A stretch of DNA of 64,000 nt, from contig NZ_FRBL01000003.1 of NCBI RefSeq assembly GCF_900142605.1, positions 620,001 to 684,000 of the forward strand, given 5' to 3'. The notes beneath the pieces are model-generated. The model was not told the origin of the DNA. It did not search any database and worked only from the letters and a program-made list of their open reading frames with translations. Positions within the stretch are counted from its first letter, which is position 1. Each line of letters starts with the position of its first letter. This stretch comes from Chitinophaga jiangningensis. GTDB taxonomy: Bacteria > Bacteroidota > Bacteroidia > Chitinophagales > Chitinophagaceae. Positions 53,223 to 60,893 of this stretch are shown here, one piece after another. The translations under genes were made by a program, and so were the position numbers.

Positions 53223-53720
53223 ATGTCAGAAAAGCATTCAGGCAACCCCAATTGTGAACAGGCCGGCATTAATGTGCGTGCCTACGGCATACTGGTCAAT
53301 GCACAAAAAGAAGTATTAGTCAGTGATGAGTATTATTACGGAAAGTTGATTACTAAGTTCCCGGGAGGGGGCCTTAAAGTAGGTGAAACCACCAGGGACT
53401 GCGTTACCAGGGAGTGGATGGAAGAACTCGACCAGGCCGTTTTGACACAGCAGCATTTGTATACCAGTGATATTTTTCAAACTTTCCCTTTCAGGAATGA
53501 TGTACAGGTAGTAGCTGTGTATTATCTCGTGCAACCAGTTAGCACGATTAAGCTGGATGCCAGGCGTCAGCCATTTGACTTCTCTATTCAGGACGATGTC
53601 GGGCATAAGATGGCGGTTCGATGGGTGGAATGGGAACTTTTTTCGGAGAACAATATGACGTTGGCGGCCGATAAAATTGCGGCTTCCGTATTAAAGCGGC
53701 AATATGGGAATCTGTTCTGA
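53223..53720 (+). CDS. Nudix hydrolase
   Basis: This 165-residue protein has the Nudix box G-x5-E-x7-RE-x2-EE, read as GGLKVGETTRDCVTREWMEE, near residues 50-69. It hydrolyses a nucleoside diphosphate linked to another group; the substrate is unknown. An ATG start at 53223 gives the usual length. A shared two-way terminator (53751-53776) follows and the first tRNA-Arg gene lies beyond it. Confidence 0.88.
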   Translation: MSEKHSGNPNCEQAGINVRAYGILVNAQKEVLVSDEYYYGKLITKFPGGGLKVGETTRDCVTREWMEELDQAVLTQQHLYTSDIFQTFPFRNDVQVVAVYYLVQPVSTIKLDARRQPFDFSIQDDVGHKMAVRWVEWELFSENNMTLAADKIAASVLKRQYGNLF

Positions 53721-53750
53721 CAGAGTAATTTATATCTCTCTAAAATAAAA

Positions 53751-53776
53751 AAACCACCTGTGTATACAGGTGGTTT
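53751..53776. terminator. two-way terminator of Nudix gene and tRNA-Arg copy 1
   Basis: It has perfect 11-bp arms AAACCACCTGT/ACAGGTGGTTT around GTAT, with A-run and T-run flanks. It lies 4 nt from the tRNA 3' end. Confidence 0.8.
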
Positions 53777-53780
53777 TTAG

Positions 53781-53854
53781 TGACCGCGTCAGGATTCAAA
53801 CCTGAAACCTTCTGATCCGTAGTCAGATGCTCTATTCAGTTGAGCTACGCAGCC
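53781..53854 (-). tRNA. tRNA-Arg(ACG), copy 1
   Basis: It has 74 nt. The cloverleaf is complete: acceptor 7 bp with two G-U pairs, D stem GCTC/GAGC, anticodon stem TCTGA/TCAGA with loop CTACGGA (anticodon ACG), variable region 5 nt, T stem TCAGG/CCTGA. The CCA end is not encoded. The D-loop has G18-A19 instead of GG, and the T-loop reads TTTGAAT, so position 56 is U. The four copies in this window are identical. Confidence 0.97.
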
Positions 53855-53874
53855 ATTTGCTTGTTATTGTGTTA

Positions 53875-53905
53875 CAAAGATAGGCATTTATTTCAATCTA
53901 ACAAA
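53875..53905 (-). promoter_or_regulatory. promoter of tRNA-Arg copy 1
   Basis: TTTG (53902-53905) and TATCTTTG (53875-53882) are 19 nt apart. The -7 element ends 20 nt before the tRNA. Confidence 0.75.
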
Positions 53906-54031
53906 TTTATTATCAATTTTTTATGGTTTATTTTTTTTAGTTAGATGTAAATGCAGTGGCTTAATAAGAACTCAAACGGGCGGCGAAGTTAAGGATTAAA
54001 TAGTATACAATCCAAATGATATATGATATTT

Positions 54032-54421
54032 TTATCGCGGCAAGGTGCTGTCTGAATGAAGCGGCATATCAAAATTTTCCTGCAGATAGCGATATGGTCT
54101 GTTTAAATCAGGATCACCCGGATCATAGACCACTACAATAGAATCGCCTATAGCATACCCCGCAACAATTTTAACTGAACCTGAATAAAAATGGCCATTC
54201 ACATCGAAGAGATAAACTGTAGCAGGCGATTTACCACGCCATTGATCAGTAACATTACCCATCGCAAATTTACCATGGTTAACCAGGCGTAGGTTTTCCA
54301 TTCGGTGTACTATAAACGAATATATTAACCAGCCCAATATCGGTACCCAGGCCCATTGCAGATAGTATTTGATCCCCTTCTCCGGCTTTTTCTTTTTGGC
54401 CGCGAAACTCCTCTTAACCAT
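54032..54421 (-). CDS. membrane-anchored protein of unknown function, 129 residues
   Basis: This protein has a very basic N-terminus (KKKKPEKGIK), one membrane span (about 23-41) and an extracytoplasmic beta-rich domain of about 85 residues. In that domain the phrases ATVYLFDVNGHFYSGS and YAIGDSIVVVYDPGDPDLNRPY suggest a DUF3592-like small barrel. The function is unknown. It stands alone between two tRNA-Arg genes. Confidence 0.6.
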   Translation of the reverse strand: MVKRSFAAKKKKPEKGIKYYLQWAWVPILGWLIYSFIVHRMENLRLVNHGKFAMGNVTDQWRGKSPATVYLFDVNGHFYSGSVKIVAGYAIGDSIVVVYDPGDPDLNRPYRYLQENFDMPLHSDSTLPR

Positions 54422-54544
54422 AAACTGCTAATTAGATGGCGCCAATTTACAATTATATTTGACGAGAAGTTAGTGCATATATACTGAATTCAACCTGCAA
54501 CTACGGACTTCTCCATCTTACAAAAATCTGTTACTGATTACTGA

Positions 54545-54784
54545 CATTTCACTTTCCTATCCTGGTTCAATGCCTGTACTTCATCCCAATTTCTTTTTCC
54601 TCCAGCTGCTATTAAGAATATGCTAAACCCAACGCGCATAGAGGATTATTTTGGGATGGCCGAAGGCAGTGGTGATACCTTATATCTGTATATGAGTAAC
54701 AGTGATGGTGCCGGGAGTTATGAAGTAGTATGGACGATTAAAGGATCCGCAGTAGTGAGCCAGTTTTTATTTATTTCTTTCTAA
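54545..54784 (+). pseudogene. probable 3' fragment of a secreted-protein gene
   Basis: A frame is open from 54545, after a TGA at 54542, to the TAA at 54782-54784. The first ATG is at 54620, giving 54 residues. The residues look protein-like: NPTRIEDYFGMAEGSG and a Tyr-rich strand pattern with SYEVVWTIKGS. They could be the C-terminus of a larger protein, with the 5' part lost. It could equally be a small real gene starting at 54620. No family is named. Confidence 0.35.
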
Positions 54785-54786
54785 TA

Positions 54787-54822
54787 AAAAACCGGCTGCC
54801 TCTATACAGGCAGCCGGTTTTT
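54787..54822. terminator. terminator of tRNA-Arg copy 2
   Basis: It has perfect 14-bp arms AAAAACCGGCTGCC/GGCAGCCGGTTTTT and an 8-nt loop; A- and T-runs lie on both sides. Confidence 0.8.
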
Positions 54823-54828
54823 ATTTTG

Positions 54829-54902
54829 TGACCGCGTCAGGATTCAAACCTGAAACCTTCTGATCCGTAGTCAGATGCTCTATTCAGTTGAGCTACGCAG
54901 CC
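54829..54902 (-). tRNA. tRNA-Arg(ACG), copy 2
   Basis: It is identical over all 74 nt to copy 1. Its upstream flank (54903-54955) is nearly the same as that of copy 3, so copies 2 and 3 are the most recent duplicates. Confidence 0.97.
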
Positions 54903-54921
54903 ATTCCGCTTGAACGGGTTG

Positions 54922-54952
54922 CAAATGTAGGAATTGTTTTTAAATCAACAAA
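54922..54952 (-). promoter_or_regulatory. promoter of tRNA-Arg copy 2
   Basis: TTTG (54949-54952) and TACATTTG (54922-54929) are 19 nt apart. The -7 element ends 19 nt before the tRNA. Confidence 0.75.
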
Positions 54953-55166
54953 TTTTATTTGATTATTTTTATGCAGATGTAACTGCAACGAGTAAACGTA
55001 GTTCCGTAACCGAGCGTTACATTCCCCGTAAACTGGCCACCCGACAACAATAGCGACCTCCACATTATAAAAAAAATTGTCAGCTCAACCTGAAAAAAAT
55101 TCCTTCTGATTGACATTTTTTCAGCACGAATGCTGGTGGTATACACTTTGTGGCGGATTTTTTAAA

Positions 55167-55172
55167 AAGGAG
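55167..55172 (+). promoter_or_regulatory. Shine-Dalgarno-like site of hsp20
   Basis: AAGGAG ends five nt before the ATG of the Hsp20 gene. This is one of the few clear Shine-Dalgarno sequences in the window and may support high expression. Confidence 0.5.
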
Positions 55173-55177
55173 ATTTT

Positions 55178-55651
55178 ATGAACACGCTAATGAAAAAAAA
55201 TGGTAATGGACTCACCTCTGCGGCCAGTTTCAGTAGTATGGTCGACAGAATCTTTCAGGACAATCTCAGTCGCTTTTTTGATGACCCGGTGTGGAGTGTA
55301 AACGGATCATCGAGAAGCCGGAACATCCCCACTAATATTCGGGAAACAGACACTGGCTACCAGCTACAGCTGGCGGCACCCGGATTGAAAAAAGAAGATT
55401 TTAAAATCAATCTCGAAGGCGACACCTTAACCATCCGGGTGGACCAACAACAGGAGTCCAGTCAGGAAAACAAAGCCGAAGGCTGGCTGAAAAGAGAATT
55501 CCAAATACAGTCGTTCAGCCGCAGCTTTCAGCTCGATGACACCATTGATGCATCCAACATCTCCGCGCGTTATGCGGATGGCATTTTGCAGGTAGAACTG
55601 CTGAAAAAAGAGGGTGCACAAAAGGTATCGCGGCACATCGAGATTCAATAA
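55178..55651 (+). CDS. Hsp20/alpha-crystallin small heat shock protein
   Basis: The protein has 157 residues. An N-terminal Phe-rich part (1-45) precedes an alpha-crystallin domain (about 48-150) with IRETDTGYQLQLAAPGLKKED split near 50-70, SFSRSFQLDDTID and the closing ADGILQVELLKK. It binds unfolding proteins as an ATP-independent chaperone in the cytosol. It has a rare AAGGAG ribosome site and, upstream, a CAGCA-CGAA-TGCTG palindrome (55122-55135). No CIRCE element is seen. Confidence 0.93.
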   Translation: MNTLMKKNGNGLTSAASFSSMVDRIFQDNLSRFFDDPVWSVNGSSRSRNIPTNIRETDTGYQLQLAAPGLKKEDFKINLEGDTLTIRVDQQQESSQENKAEGWLKREFQIQSFSRSFQLDDTIDASNISARYADGILQVELLKKEGAQKVSRHIEIQ

Positions 55652-55742
55652 TCAGCCGTATCCTATAACAGGAAAGCAGGCTCCTATTCAGGACGCCTGC
55701 TGTTCCTGTTATTAAGTGTTTCACCATAGATACCTCAGCCTG

Positions 55743-56045
55743 ATGAATACTACTTATCATCTTACCGTTAACATCCAAACGCCAAAAGGCATGCTGGAAA
55801 CCGGCAGCTTCTTTCTTGGCAACAGCAGGCAATTTGCGGAAACGATTTTTGAAGAGTTGGCAGGGAGTGAGAATCTTTTACAGTACCCGTCTATCCGCCT
55901 GGACCTGCTTTCCATTACCGACGATATGCTGCCCTTGTGCTTAAAACGAATAGGTTGCAATCTGGAACAGTATACCAGCAACTGCAGGATACTTACCCGC
56001 GAATTATTCCGACATTTTATGTTTGAAGAAGAAAGAATCTTATGA
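55743..56045 (+). CDS. small cytosolic protein of unknown function
   Basis: This 100-residue protein starts at ATG 55743; an upstream start would add nine unlikely residues. It has an early beta-strand (YHLTVNIQTPKG), a helix (SRQFAETIFEELAG) and a second strand-helix unit (IRLDLLSITDDMLPLCLKRIGC). No domain is recognised. It lies 91 nt after hsp20 on the same strand and may be co-transcribed. Confidence 0.55.
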   Translation: MNTTYHLTVNIQTPKGMLETGSFFLGNSRQFAETIFEELAGSENLLQYPSIRLDLLSITDDMLPLCLKRIGCNLEQYTSNCRILTRELFRHFMFEEERIL

Positions 56046-56058
56046 GGTAGGTACATAA

Positions 56059-56087
56059 AAAAAGGACAAGCAATGCTTATCCTTTTT
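56059..56087. terminator. terminator of tRNA-Arg copy 3
   Basis: It has AAAAAGGA/TCCTTTTT 8-bp arms and an inner AAGC/GCTT stem, with A- and T-runs on both sides. Confidence 0.7.
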
Positions 56088-56094
56088 CTCCTGG

Positions 56095-56168
56095 TGACCG
56101 CGTCAGGATTCAAACCTGAAACCTTCTGATCCGTAGTCAGATGCTCTATTCAGTTGAGCTACGCAGCC
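56095..56168 (-). tRNA. tRNA-Arg(ACG), copy 3
   Basis: It is identical over 74 nt to copies 1, 2 and 4. About 50 nt of upstream flank differ from copy 2 at only a few positions. Confidence 0.97.
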
Positions 56169-56187
56169 ATTCCGCCTGAACGGGTTG

Positions 56188-56218
56188 CAAATGTAGGAAT
56201 GTTTTTAAATTGAACAAA
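56188..56218 (-). promoter_or_regulatory. promoter of tRNA-Arg copy 3
   Basis: TTTG (56215-56218) and TACATTTG (56188-56195) are 19 nt apart. The -7 element ends 19 nt before the tRNA. Confidence 0.75.
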
Positions 56219-56274
56219 TTTTTTTTAATTTTTTTAGGAAGATATCACATTCGTACCGATGCATGCAGCGGAAA

Positions 56275-57897
56275 TCAGGATATTTTCAATGCGAAAGCAT
56301 AAGAAAGTTCCGGCCTGTTTTGCGGCATTACCACATGTAACCCTTCCTCATCGCGGGTAAAGGAAAGTCGCTCCCCTGTTGCCAATAGCGTTACACGGGA
56401 AGGAGTTTTTGTTGCTTTCAGACTGCTGATCGTTAGTGTATTATTTTCCGGCCAGCCTAACGCGATCGCATATACGCTGTTATTTTTTGTAGTGAAGCGT
56501 ATATCCGCTGCCGTGAACGGCTTCCCCTTCCCTTCATTAAATCCCTGACCGGAAAGCGGTGCGGCAGCTTCCATGGCTGGTCCTTCTCCGTATACCTGCC
56601 ATGGCCTGGTATCATAAATAGCCTCACTGTTCATCGCCATCCAATGGCCGATTTCTTCCACCACGCTACGCTCCTGCTCATCAATTGTTCCATTACCTCT
56701 GACAGGAACATTCAGCATCAGGTTACCATTTTTACTGACTACATCACATAAAATATGAATCACAGTTTGTGCATTCTTGTATTGCTTTTTTTCGTAAATC
56801 TCGCGATGGTAATGCCAGGTCCCAATGCAGGTATCCGTTTGCCACGGCAGCGGTTCTATCTGGTTGCTTTGCCCACGCTCAATATCCCATACCATACATT
56901 TGCGCTGTTGTTCATCCAGTATTTTTCCAAATACGACCGCATCCAGTTTCCCCTTCTCTTTAATGCTTTTATTGTAAAGGTGAGCTGCAATTCGTAAGCC
57001 TGCATCACTTACCGGCCATAGTGGCAAGGCGGTATCATCAAAATAAATAAACGAAGGATGGTAGCTGTCAATCAGATCAATTGTTCTGTTATAGAAATTT
57101 TCACAATAGGCATTGGACGGTGCATACACTCCTTCTCCCCAATGCCATTGCCGGTGAATACTACCAGGGTTTTCACTGTTTCTGCTGAGCGGGTGATGCT
57201 GCGTGTAAAGTTCCTGCGGATCAAGTCCCTCCCACCAAAGGCCTTTACCATCCGCCTTTGTTAGTTTACCATCGTAAGGTACTCCGGCAAACGGCCCTTG
57301 CTTGTCCGCTCCCTGTGCCGATTCATACCATCTCCAGGCATGCGCTGCATGCACACTTACGCCAAAGGGTAAATCATATTTACGGGCTGCTTTTGCCCAG
57401 CCGCCTATGATATCTTTCATTGGCCCCACTTTCGTGGAATTCCAGGATGGCTGGTACCTGCTGTTAAATAAATCCAGGTTATCGTGGTGGTTAGCCATCG
57501 CCATAAAATACCTGGCACCAGCGTTTTTATAAAGCGACACCAGCTCCTCCGGGTTCCATTGGTCCGCCTTCCAGGTGTGAATCACATCCTTGAAACCGAA
57601 GGTGGATGGATGACCATATTTTTCGAGATGCTTTTTGTATTGCGCACTACCTTCCGTATACATATTGCGGGCATACCAGTCGCCTGCTTCCGGCTCACAC
57701 TGCGGGCCCCAGTGTGCCCACATACCGAACTTGGCATTTCGAAACCAGTCAGGTACTTTATAAGCGGCCAGTGATTCCCAGGAAGGCTGAAAAGGACTTT
57801 GTCCGGGTATCAGGGAGGCAGCGGCATTTAACTGTTTTGACATTGCCAGTGCCGGCACCGACCAGGCAAGTTGCTGCAGGAGTTGTCTTCTGTTCAT
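56275..57897 (-). CDS. alpha-L-fucosidase, GH29
   Basis: This 540-residue glycoside hydrolase has a twin-arginine-like leader (NRRQLL...ALA, residues 1-26). The GH29 pattern shows FGMWAHWG (57-64), a NHHD stretch (136-139) and FDD (286-288), whose Asp is a candidate nucleophile. A C-terminal beta domain (about 440-540) is present. It removes alpha-linked L-fucose from glycans. The start at 57897 is chosen over 57957 because it gives the leader. It is a single gene between tRNA copies 3 and 4; no PUL or SusCD pair accompanies it. Confidence 0.9.
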   Translation of the reverse strand: MNRRQLLQQLAWSVPALAMSKQLNAAASLIPGQSPFQPSWESLAAYKVPDWFRNAKFGMWAHWGPQCEPEAGDWYARNMYTEGSAQYKKHLEKYGHPSTFGFKDVIHTWKADQWNPEELVSLYKNAGARYFMAMANHHDNLDLFNSRYQPSWNSTKVGPMKDIIGGWAKAARKYDLPFGVSVHAAHAWRWYESAQGADKQGPFAGVPYDGKLTKADGKGLWWEGLDPQELYTQHHPLSRNSENPGSIHRQWHWGEGVYAPSNAYCENFYNRTIDLIDSYHPSFIYFDDTALPLWPVSDAGLRIAAHLYNKSIKEKGKLDAVVFGKILDEQQRKCMVWDIERGQSNQIEPLPWQTDTCIGTWHYHREIYEKKQYKNAQTVIHILCDVVSKNGNLMLNVPVRGNGTIDEQERSVVEEIGHWMAMNSEAIYDTRPWQVYGEGPAMEAAAPLSGQGFNEGKGKPFTAADIRFTTKNNSVYAIALGWPENNTLTISSLKATKTPSRVTLLATGERLSFTRDEEGLHVVMPQNRPELSYAFALKIS

Positions 57898-58152
57898 GGT
57901 AATTTCATTGAGCAGTTCATTGCCCGTTACAGATGGGCGTATATTCAAACATAGCAAGGAAGCCGGTGAAATTAGAGCCGCAAATAAGACTTTGAATTAT
58001 ATAAATCCGACTTCTTTTTTTGTTTCGGAAGAGATATGATTTGCATGCGGCAGGGTTTGCGCGTAGCTGATATTTTACGCGACGGTTTACCCGGCGAAGT
58101 TTACATCTCACTAAAAAAGGAAAATGGGGAAGAAAAATCAGTGTTGGGGTAA

Positions 58153-58188
58153 AAAACAAAAGCTGCTAAATTTAGCAGCTTTTGTTTT
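58153..58188. terminator. terminator of tRNA-Arg copy 4
   Basis: It is a 36-bp perfect palindrome whose centre is AAATTT, with arms rich in AGCTGC/GCAGCT. It lies 6 nt from the tRNA 3' end. Confidence 0.8.
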
Positions 58189-58194
58189 CTTCTG

Positions 58195-58268
58195 TGACCG
58201 CGTCAGGATTCAAACCTGAAACCTTCTGATCCGTAGTCAGATGCTCTATTCAGTTGAGCTACGCAGCC
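58195..58268 (-). tRNA. tRNA-Arg(ACG), copy 4
   Basis: It is identical over 74 nt to the other three. Its upstream flank has diverged apart from the promoter elements. Confidence 0.97.
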
Positions 58269-58288
58269 ATTCGTTTGTGATTGGATTG

Positions 58289-58319
58289 CAAAGGTATGTG
58301 TTTTTTACATTTCACCAAA
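58289..58319 (-). promoter_or_regulatory. promoter of tRNA-Arg copy 4
   Basis: TTTG (58316-58319) and TACCTTTG (58289-58296) are 19 nt apart. The -7 element ends 20 nt before the tRNA. Confidence 0.75.
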
Positions 58320-58391
58320 TATTTTTTTCATTTTCTTATAAATTTCTGATTTCCACGTACTTTTACGGCTGTCATTAAATAATTATAGGAA

Positions 58392-58865
58392 TTGAAAATT
58401 CAACTCTGGAGCATAGGAAAGGAACATGATCCCTATATTCGGGATGGCATGGCGGTATTTCAAAAGCGCCTGCAACATTATGTGGATTTTGAGGTAAAGC
58501 TGATCCCTACTGTTAAACAGGCCGCGAGTCTTTCCATTCCTGAACTCAAAAAAGCGGAGGCTAAAATTATCATGGACCTCCTCCAGCCTACGGATTTCCT
58601 GCTGGCACTGGATGAAAAGGGAAAAATGATGACGACCGTGCAGTTTGCCGACTTCCTGCAGCAACGGACCAATGCCGGCACCAGGCAACTGATTATCCTT
58701 GTTGGCGGAGCGTTTGGGATTGATCAAACGGTGTTGCAGCGGGCGCAACTTACCATGTCACTATCGCCGCTTACCTTCCCGCACCAGCTGGTACGGCTGA
58801 TTTTCACGGAACAGTTATACAGGGCATATACTGTATTAAACCGTGAAAAATATCATCACCAATAA
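58392..58865 (+). CDS. rlmH: 23S rRNA (pseudouridine1915-N3)-methyltransferase
   Basis: This 157-residue SPOUT methyltransferase has ILVGGAFGID near 103-112 (the SAM-binding knot), LSPLTFPHQLVRLIFTEQLYRA near 125-146 and a closing YHHQ. All are RlmH signatures and the length is exact. The start is a TTG at 58392: the family begins MKIxLxxIGK and no ATG is in frame. It methylates the pseudouridine in helix 69 of the ribosome. Confidence 0.94.
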   Translation: MKIQLWSIGKEHDPYIRDGMAVFQKRLQHYVDFEVKLIPTVKQAASLSIPELKKAEAKIIMDLLQPTDFLLALDEKGKMMTTVQFADFLQQRTNAGTRQLIILVGGAFGIDQTVLQRAQLTMSLSPLTFPHQLVRLIFTEQLYRAYTVLNREKYHHQ

Positions 58866-58899
58866 TTACATTTACATTCTGTCTAACAACCCGCAATCT

Positions 58900-59505
58900 A
58901 TGTCTACAACACTTATTATTATAATCATTACCTGCGTTGTTTCAATTACGGCATTCAGCAATGGCTCACAATGGGATAAATTAAGTATGCAACCTTACAT
59001 GGTAAAACACCATCACCAATGGTACCGTTTTATCACTGGCGGCTTCCTGCATGGCGACTACATGCACCTGTTTTTTAATATGCTTACGCTTTACTTTTTT
59101 GGCAGGTATGCAGAGATGTTATTTTTTGCCATTACCGGTTCCAAAGTAACCTATGTAGTGTATTACATCCTCGCTATCATTGCCGGAAATATCCCTGGAT
59201 TTTTTAAACATCAGAATGATAGTCACTATGTAGCAATAGGCGCCAGTGGTGCGGTTTCAGCGGTATTATTTACCACCATCCTCCTGTATCCATGGGAAAA
59301 AATCTATCTCTATTTTGCGATCGGTATTCCTGCGGTTATTTATGCGCTGTTGTTTCTCGCTTATTCCAGCTATATGTCTAAACGCGGTATGGATAATATC
59401 GGGCACGATGCACATATCTGGGGTGCTATATTCGGATTTGTAGCGCCGATTGCGCTACGACCGGAACTGGCGCAAAACTTTCTTGACGCTTTGCTTAAAA
59501 GATAA
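58900..59505 (+). CDS. rhomboid family intramembrane serine protease
   Basis: This 201-residue membrane protein has six spans. HxxxN appears as HLFFN (56-60), the catalytic serine is S116 in GASG (114-117), and the catalytic His is H172 in HDAHIWGA (169-176). It cuts membrane proteins inside or near the lipid bilayer. The ATG at 58900 is preferred; an earlier ATG at 58843 would overlap rlmH and adds a polar stretch. It lies 34 nt downstream of rlmH, so co-transcription is likely. Confidence 0.92.
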   Translation: MSTTLIIIIITCVVSITAFSNGSQWDKLSMQPYMVKHHHQWYRFITGGFLHGDYMHLFFNMLTLYFFGRYAEMLFFAITGSKVTYVVYYILAIIAGNIPGFFKHQNDSHYVAIGASGAVSAVLFTTILLYPWEKIYLYFAIGIPAVIYALLFLAYSSYMSKRGMDNIGHDAHIWGAIFGFVAPIALRPELAQNFLDALLKR

Positions 59506-59512
59506 ATGAAGA

Positions 59513-59532
59513 GGGCTGCCGTAGTGCAGCCC
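59513..59532. terminator. terminator between rhomboid gene and tilS
   Basis: It has 7-bp perfect arms GGGCTGC/GCAGCCC around a 6-nt loop, followed by ATTTTTTA on the plus strand. The genes converge here. Confidence 0.75.
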
Positions 59533-59537
59533 ATTTT

Positions 59538-60878
59538 TTATTTGTGTAATTCAATCGATAGTATCTTTTCAGTGGAAGGCAGGATTTTAAAACGATCATC
59601 GATCCGCATCCCGATTACCCATACTACTCTCTTCTGCGATTCCAGCACCCATACCTGTTCTTTTTCAGGGATAGATAACTTCTGATCAATAAAGAAACGG
59701 CTCAATTTCTTTTTCTTGCGCATGCCCAAGGGATAAAAATAATCACCCTGTTTCCATTTACGGAGAATCAGGGGATAACGCAGCTGCGAGGCGTCTACCC
59801 AGGCCGTTTCCTGCGACTGCGGTATACTGCCGGCATGCGATTTATCGATATGACGCAGGTGTAGCTGCCCTCCTCCATAGTGTACATTTGTGGTATCATT
59901 GCTGATGGAAATAACCGGAGCGGCCTTCTCCTGAAGGGCTGTAATCAGCAGCCATGCCCGGTTACGCAGGATACGGTGCGTAGGCGTCTCCACATATCTC
60001 CCTGACTCACTCTCCAGCAAATTCAATACCTGTGGTAATTGCGCGGAGGAGCAGCCAAACTCCCGGAAAATTTCCCAGGCAATAGTTTGCAGTGGCACCG
60101 TTTTTTGCAACTTCAATACGGGGATCATCCAATGGTCCTCCTTTTGGGTCAGCAGCGCCTTGCGATGCCGGGTAACCGATTCCTGGTAAAGCACTTCCGC
60201 CTCCCGGATTTTCTCAATGGTACCCGCCATATTCTTCACTGCTGCCGGGATGCTTTCCTGGATCACCGGAATCACATGGTGGCGGAAATAATTGCGTGTA
60301 TACTTATCCGTTGCATTGGAACTATCTTCCACAAACTGCAGGTTTTTACGGGTAGCCCAGGCTACCAGTGTATCCTTTTCAGCGAAAAGCATGGGGCGGA
60401 TAATTTTATCATATTTAGGCAGGATGCCATGCAAACCCGCAATGCCCGTGCCTTTGGCAAAGTTCATCAGGGCGGTTTCCACGCTGTCCTGCAGGTGATG
60501 TGCGGTGGCAATATAGGCGTAACCGTTGGCCACGCGCACCTCTTCCAGCCACTGGTAGCGAAGCTCCCGGGCCGCAATCTGGATAGACACCTTGTGAGTG
60601 GCTACATATTCAGTCGTATCAAAACGCGTTTCGTGGAAAGGTAATTCCAGTCGCCCAGCCAGCTCCCGTACAAAGGACTCGTCTCTGACCGACTCCTCAT
60701 CCCGCAACTGAAAGTTACAGTGGGCAATGCCGGCATTAAAACCGGCTTCCTTAAACAGGCAGGCCATCACCATGGAGTCCACTCCCCCGCTAACGGCCAG
60801 CAGAATTTTTTGTGATGGATCAAATAACAGGTGCTCCCTGATGAAATTTAAAAAGTTTGTAAGCAGTTGATGCGGCAT
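59538..60878 (-). CDS. tilS: tRNA(Ile)-lysidine synthase
   Basis: The protein has 446 residues. The ATP-pyrophosphatase P-loop reads SGGVDS (30-35), with AHCNFQLRDEES and IATAHHLQDSVET downstream; both are TilS marks. A C-terminal TilS domain (about 365-440) holds LRKWKQGDYFYPLGM and LSRFFIDQKLS. It converts the wobble C of tRNA-Ile(CAU) to lysidine and is essential in most bacteria. A small TPR gene lies 15 nt upstream on the same strand. Confidence 0.95.
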   Translation of the reverse strand: MPHQLLTNFLNFIREHLLFDPSQKILLAVSGGVDSMVMACLFKEAGFNAGIAHCNFQLRDEESVRDESFVRELAGRLELPFHETRFDTTEYVATHKVSIQIAARELRYQWLEEVRVANGYAYIATAHHLQDSVETALMNFAKGTGIAGLHGILPKYDKIIRPMLFAEKDTLVAWATRKNLQFVEDSSNATDKYTRNYFRHHVIPVIQESIPAAVKNMAGTIEKIREAEVLYQESVTRHRKALLTQKEDHWMIPVLKLQKTVPLQTIAWEIFREFGCSSAQLPQVLNLLESESGRYVETPTHRILRNRAWLLITALQEKAAPVISISNDTTNVHYGGGQLHLRHIDKSHAGSIPQSQETAWVDASQLRYPLILRKWKQGDYFYPLGMRKKKKLSRFFIDQKLSIPEKEQVWVLESQKRVVWVIGMRIDDRFKILPSTEKILSIELHK

Positions 60879-60893
60879 GCAGTTATTGTTGGG

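Larger units (their letters stand above)
54422..54828. other. region between unknown gene and tRNA copy 2
   Basis: This 407-nt gap holds a likely gene remnant (54545-54784) and the terminator of tRNA copy 2 (54787-54822). Nothing else is evident. Confidence 0.4.

Noticed and set aside
53101..53319. 72-residue plus-strand frame upstream of the Nudix gene
   Set aside because: It overlaps the Nudix start in another frame and crosses the inverted repeat at 53103-53143.
55122..55135. CIRCE-like heat-shock operator before hsp20
   Set aside because: The palindrome has 5-bp arms CAGCA/TGCTG with a 4-nt loop, not the 9-bp TTAGCACTC arms with 9-nt spacer.
53781..58268. tRNA cluster as attachment site of a prophage or integrative element
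   Set aside because: No integrase, excisionase or phage gene lies in or beside the stretch, and all four tRNAs are intact. Direct repeats here are the tRNA genes themselves.
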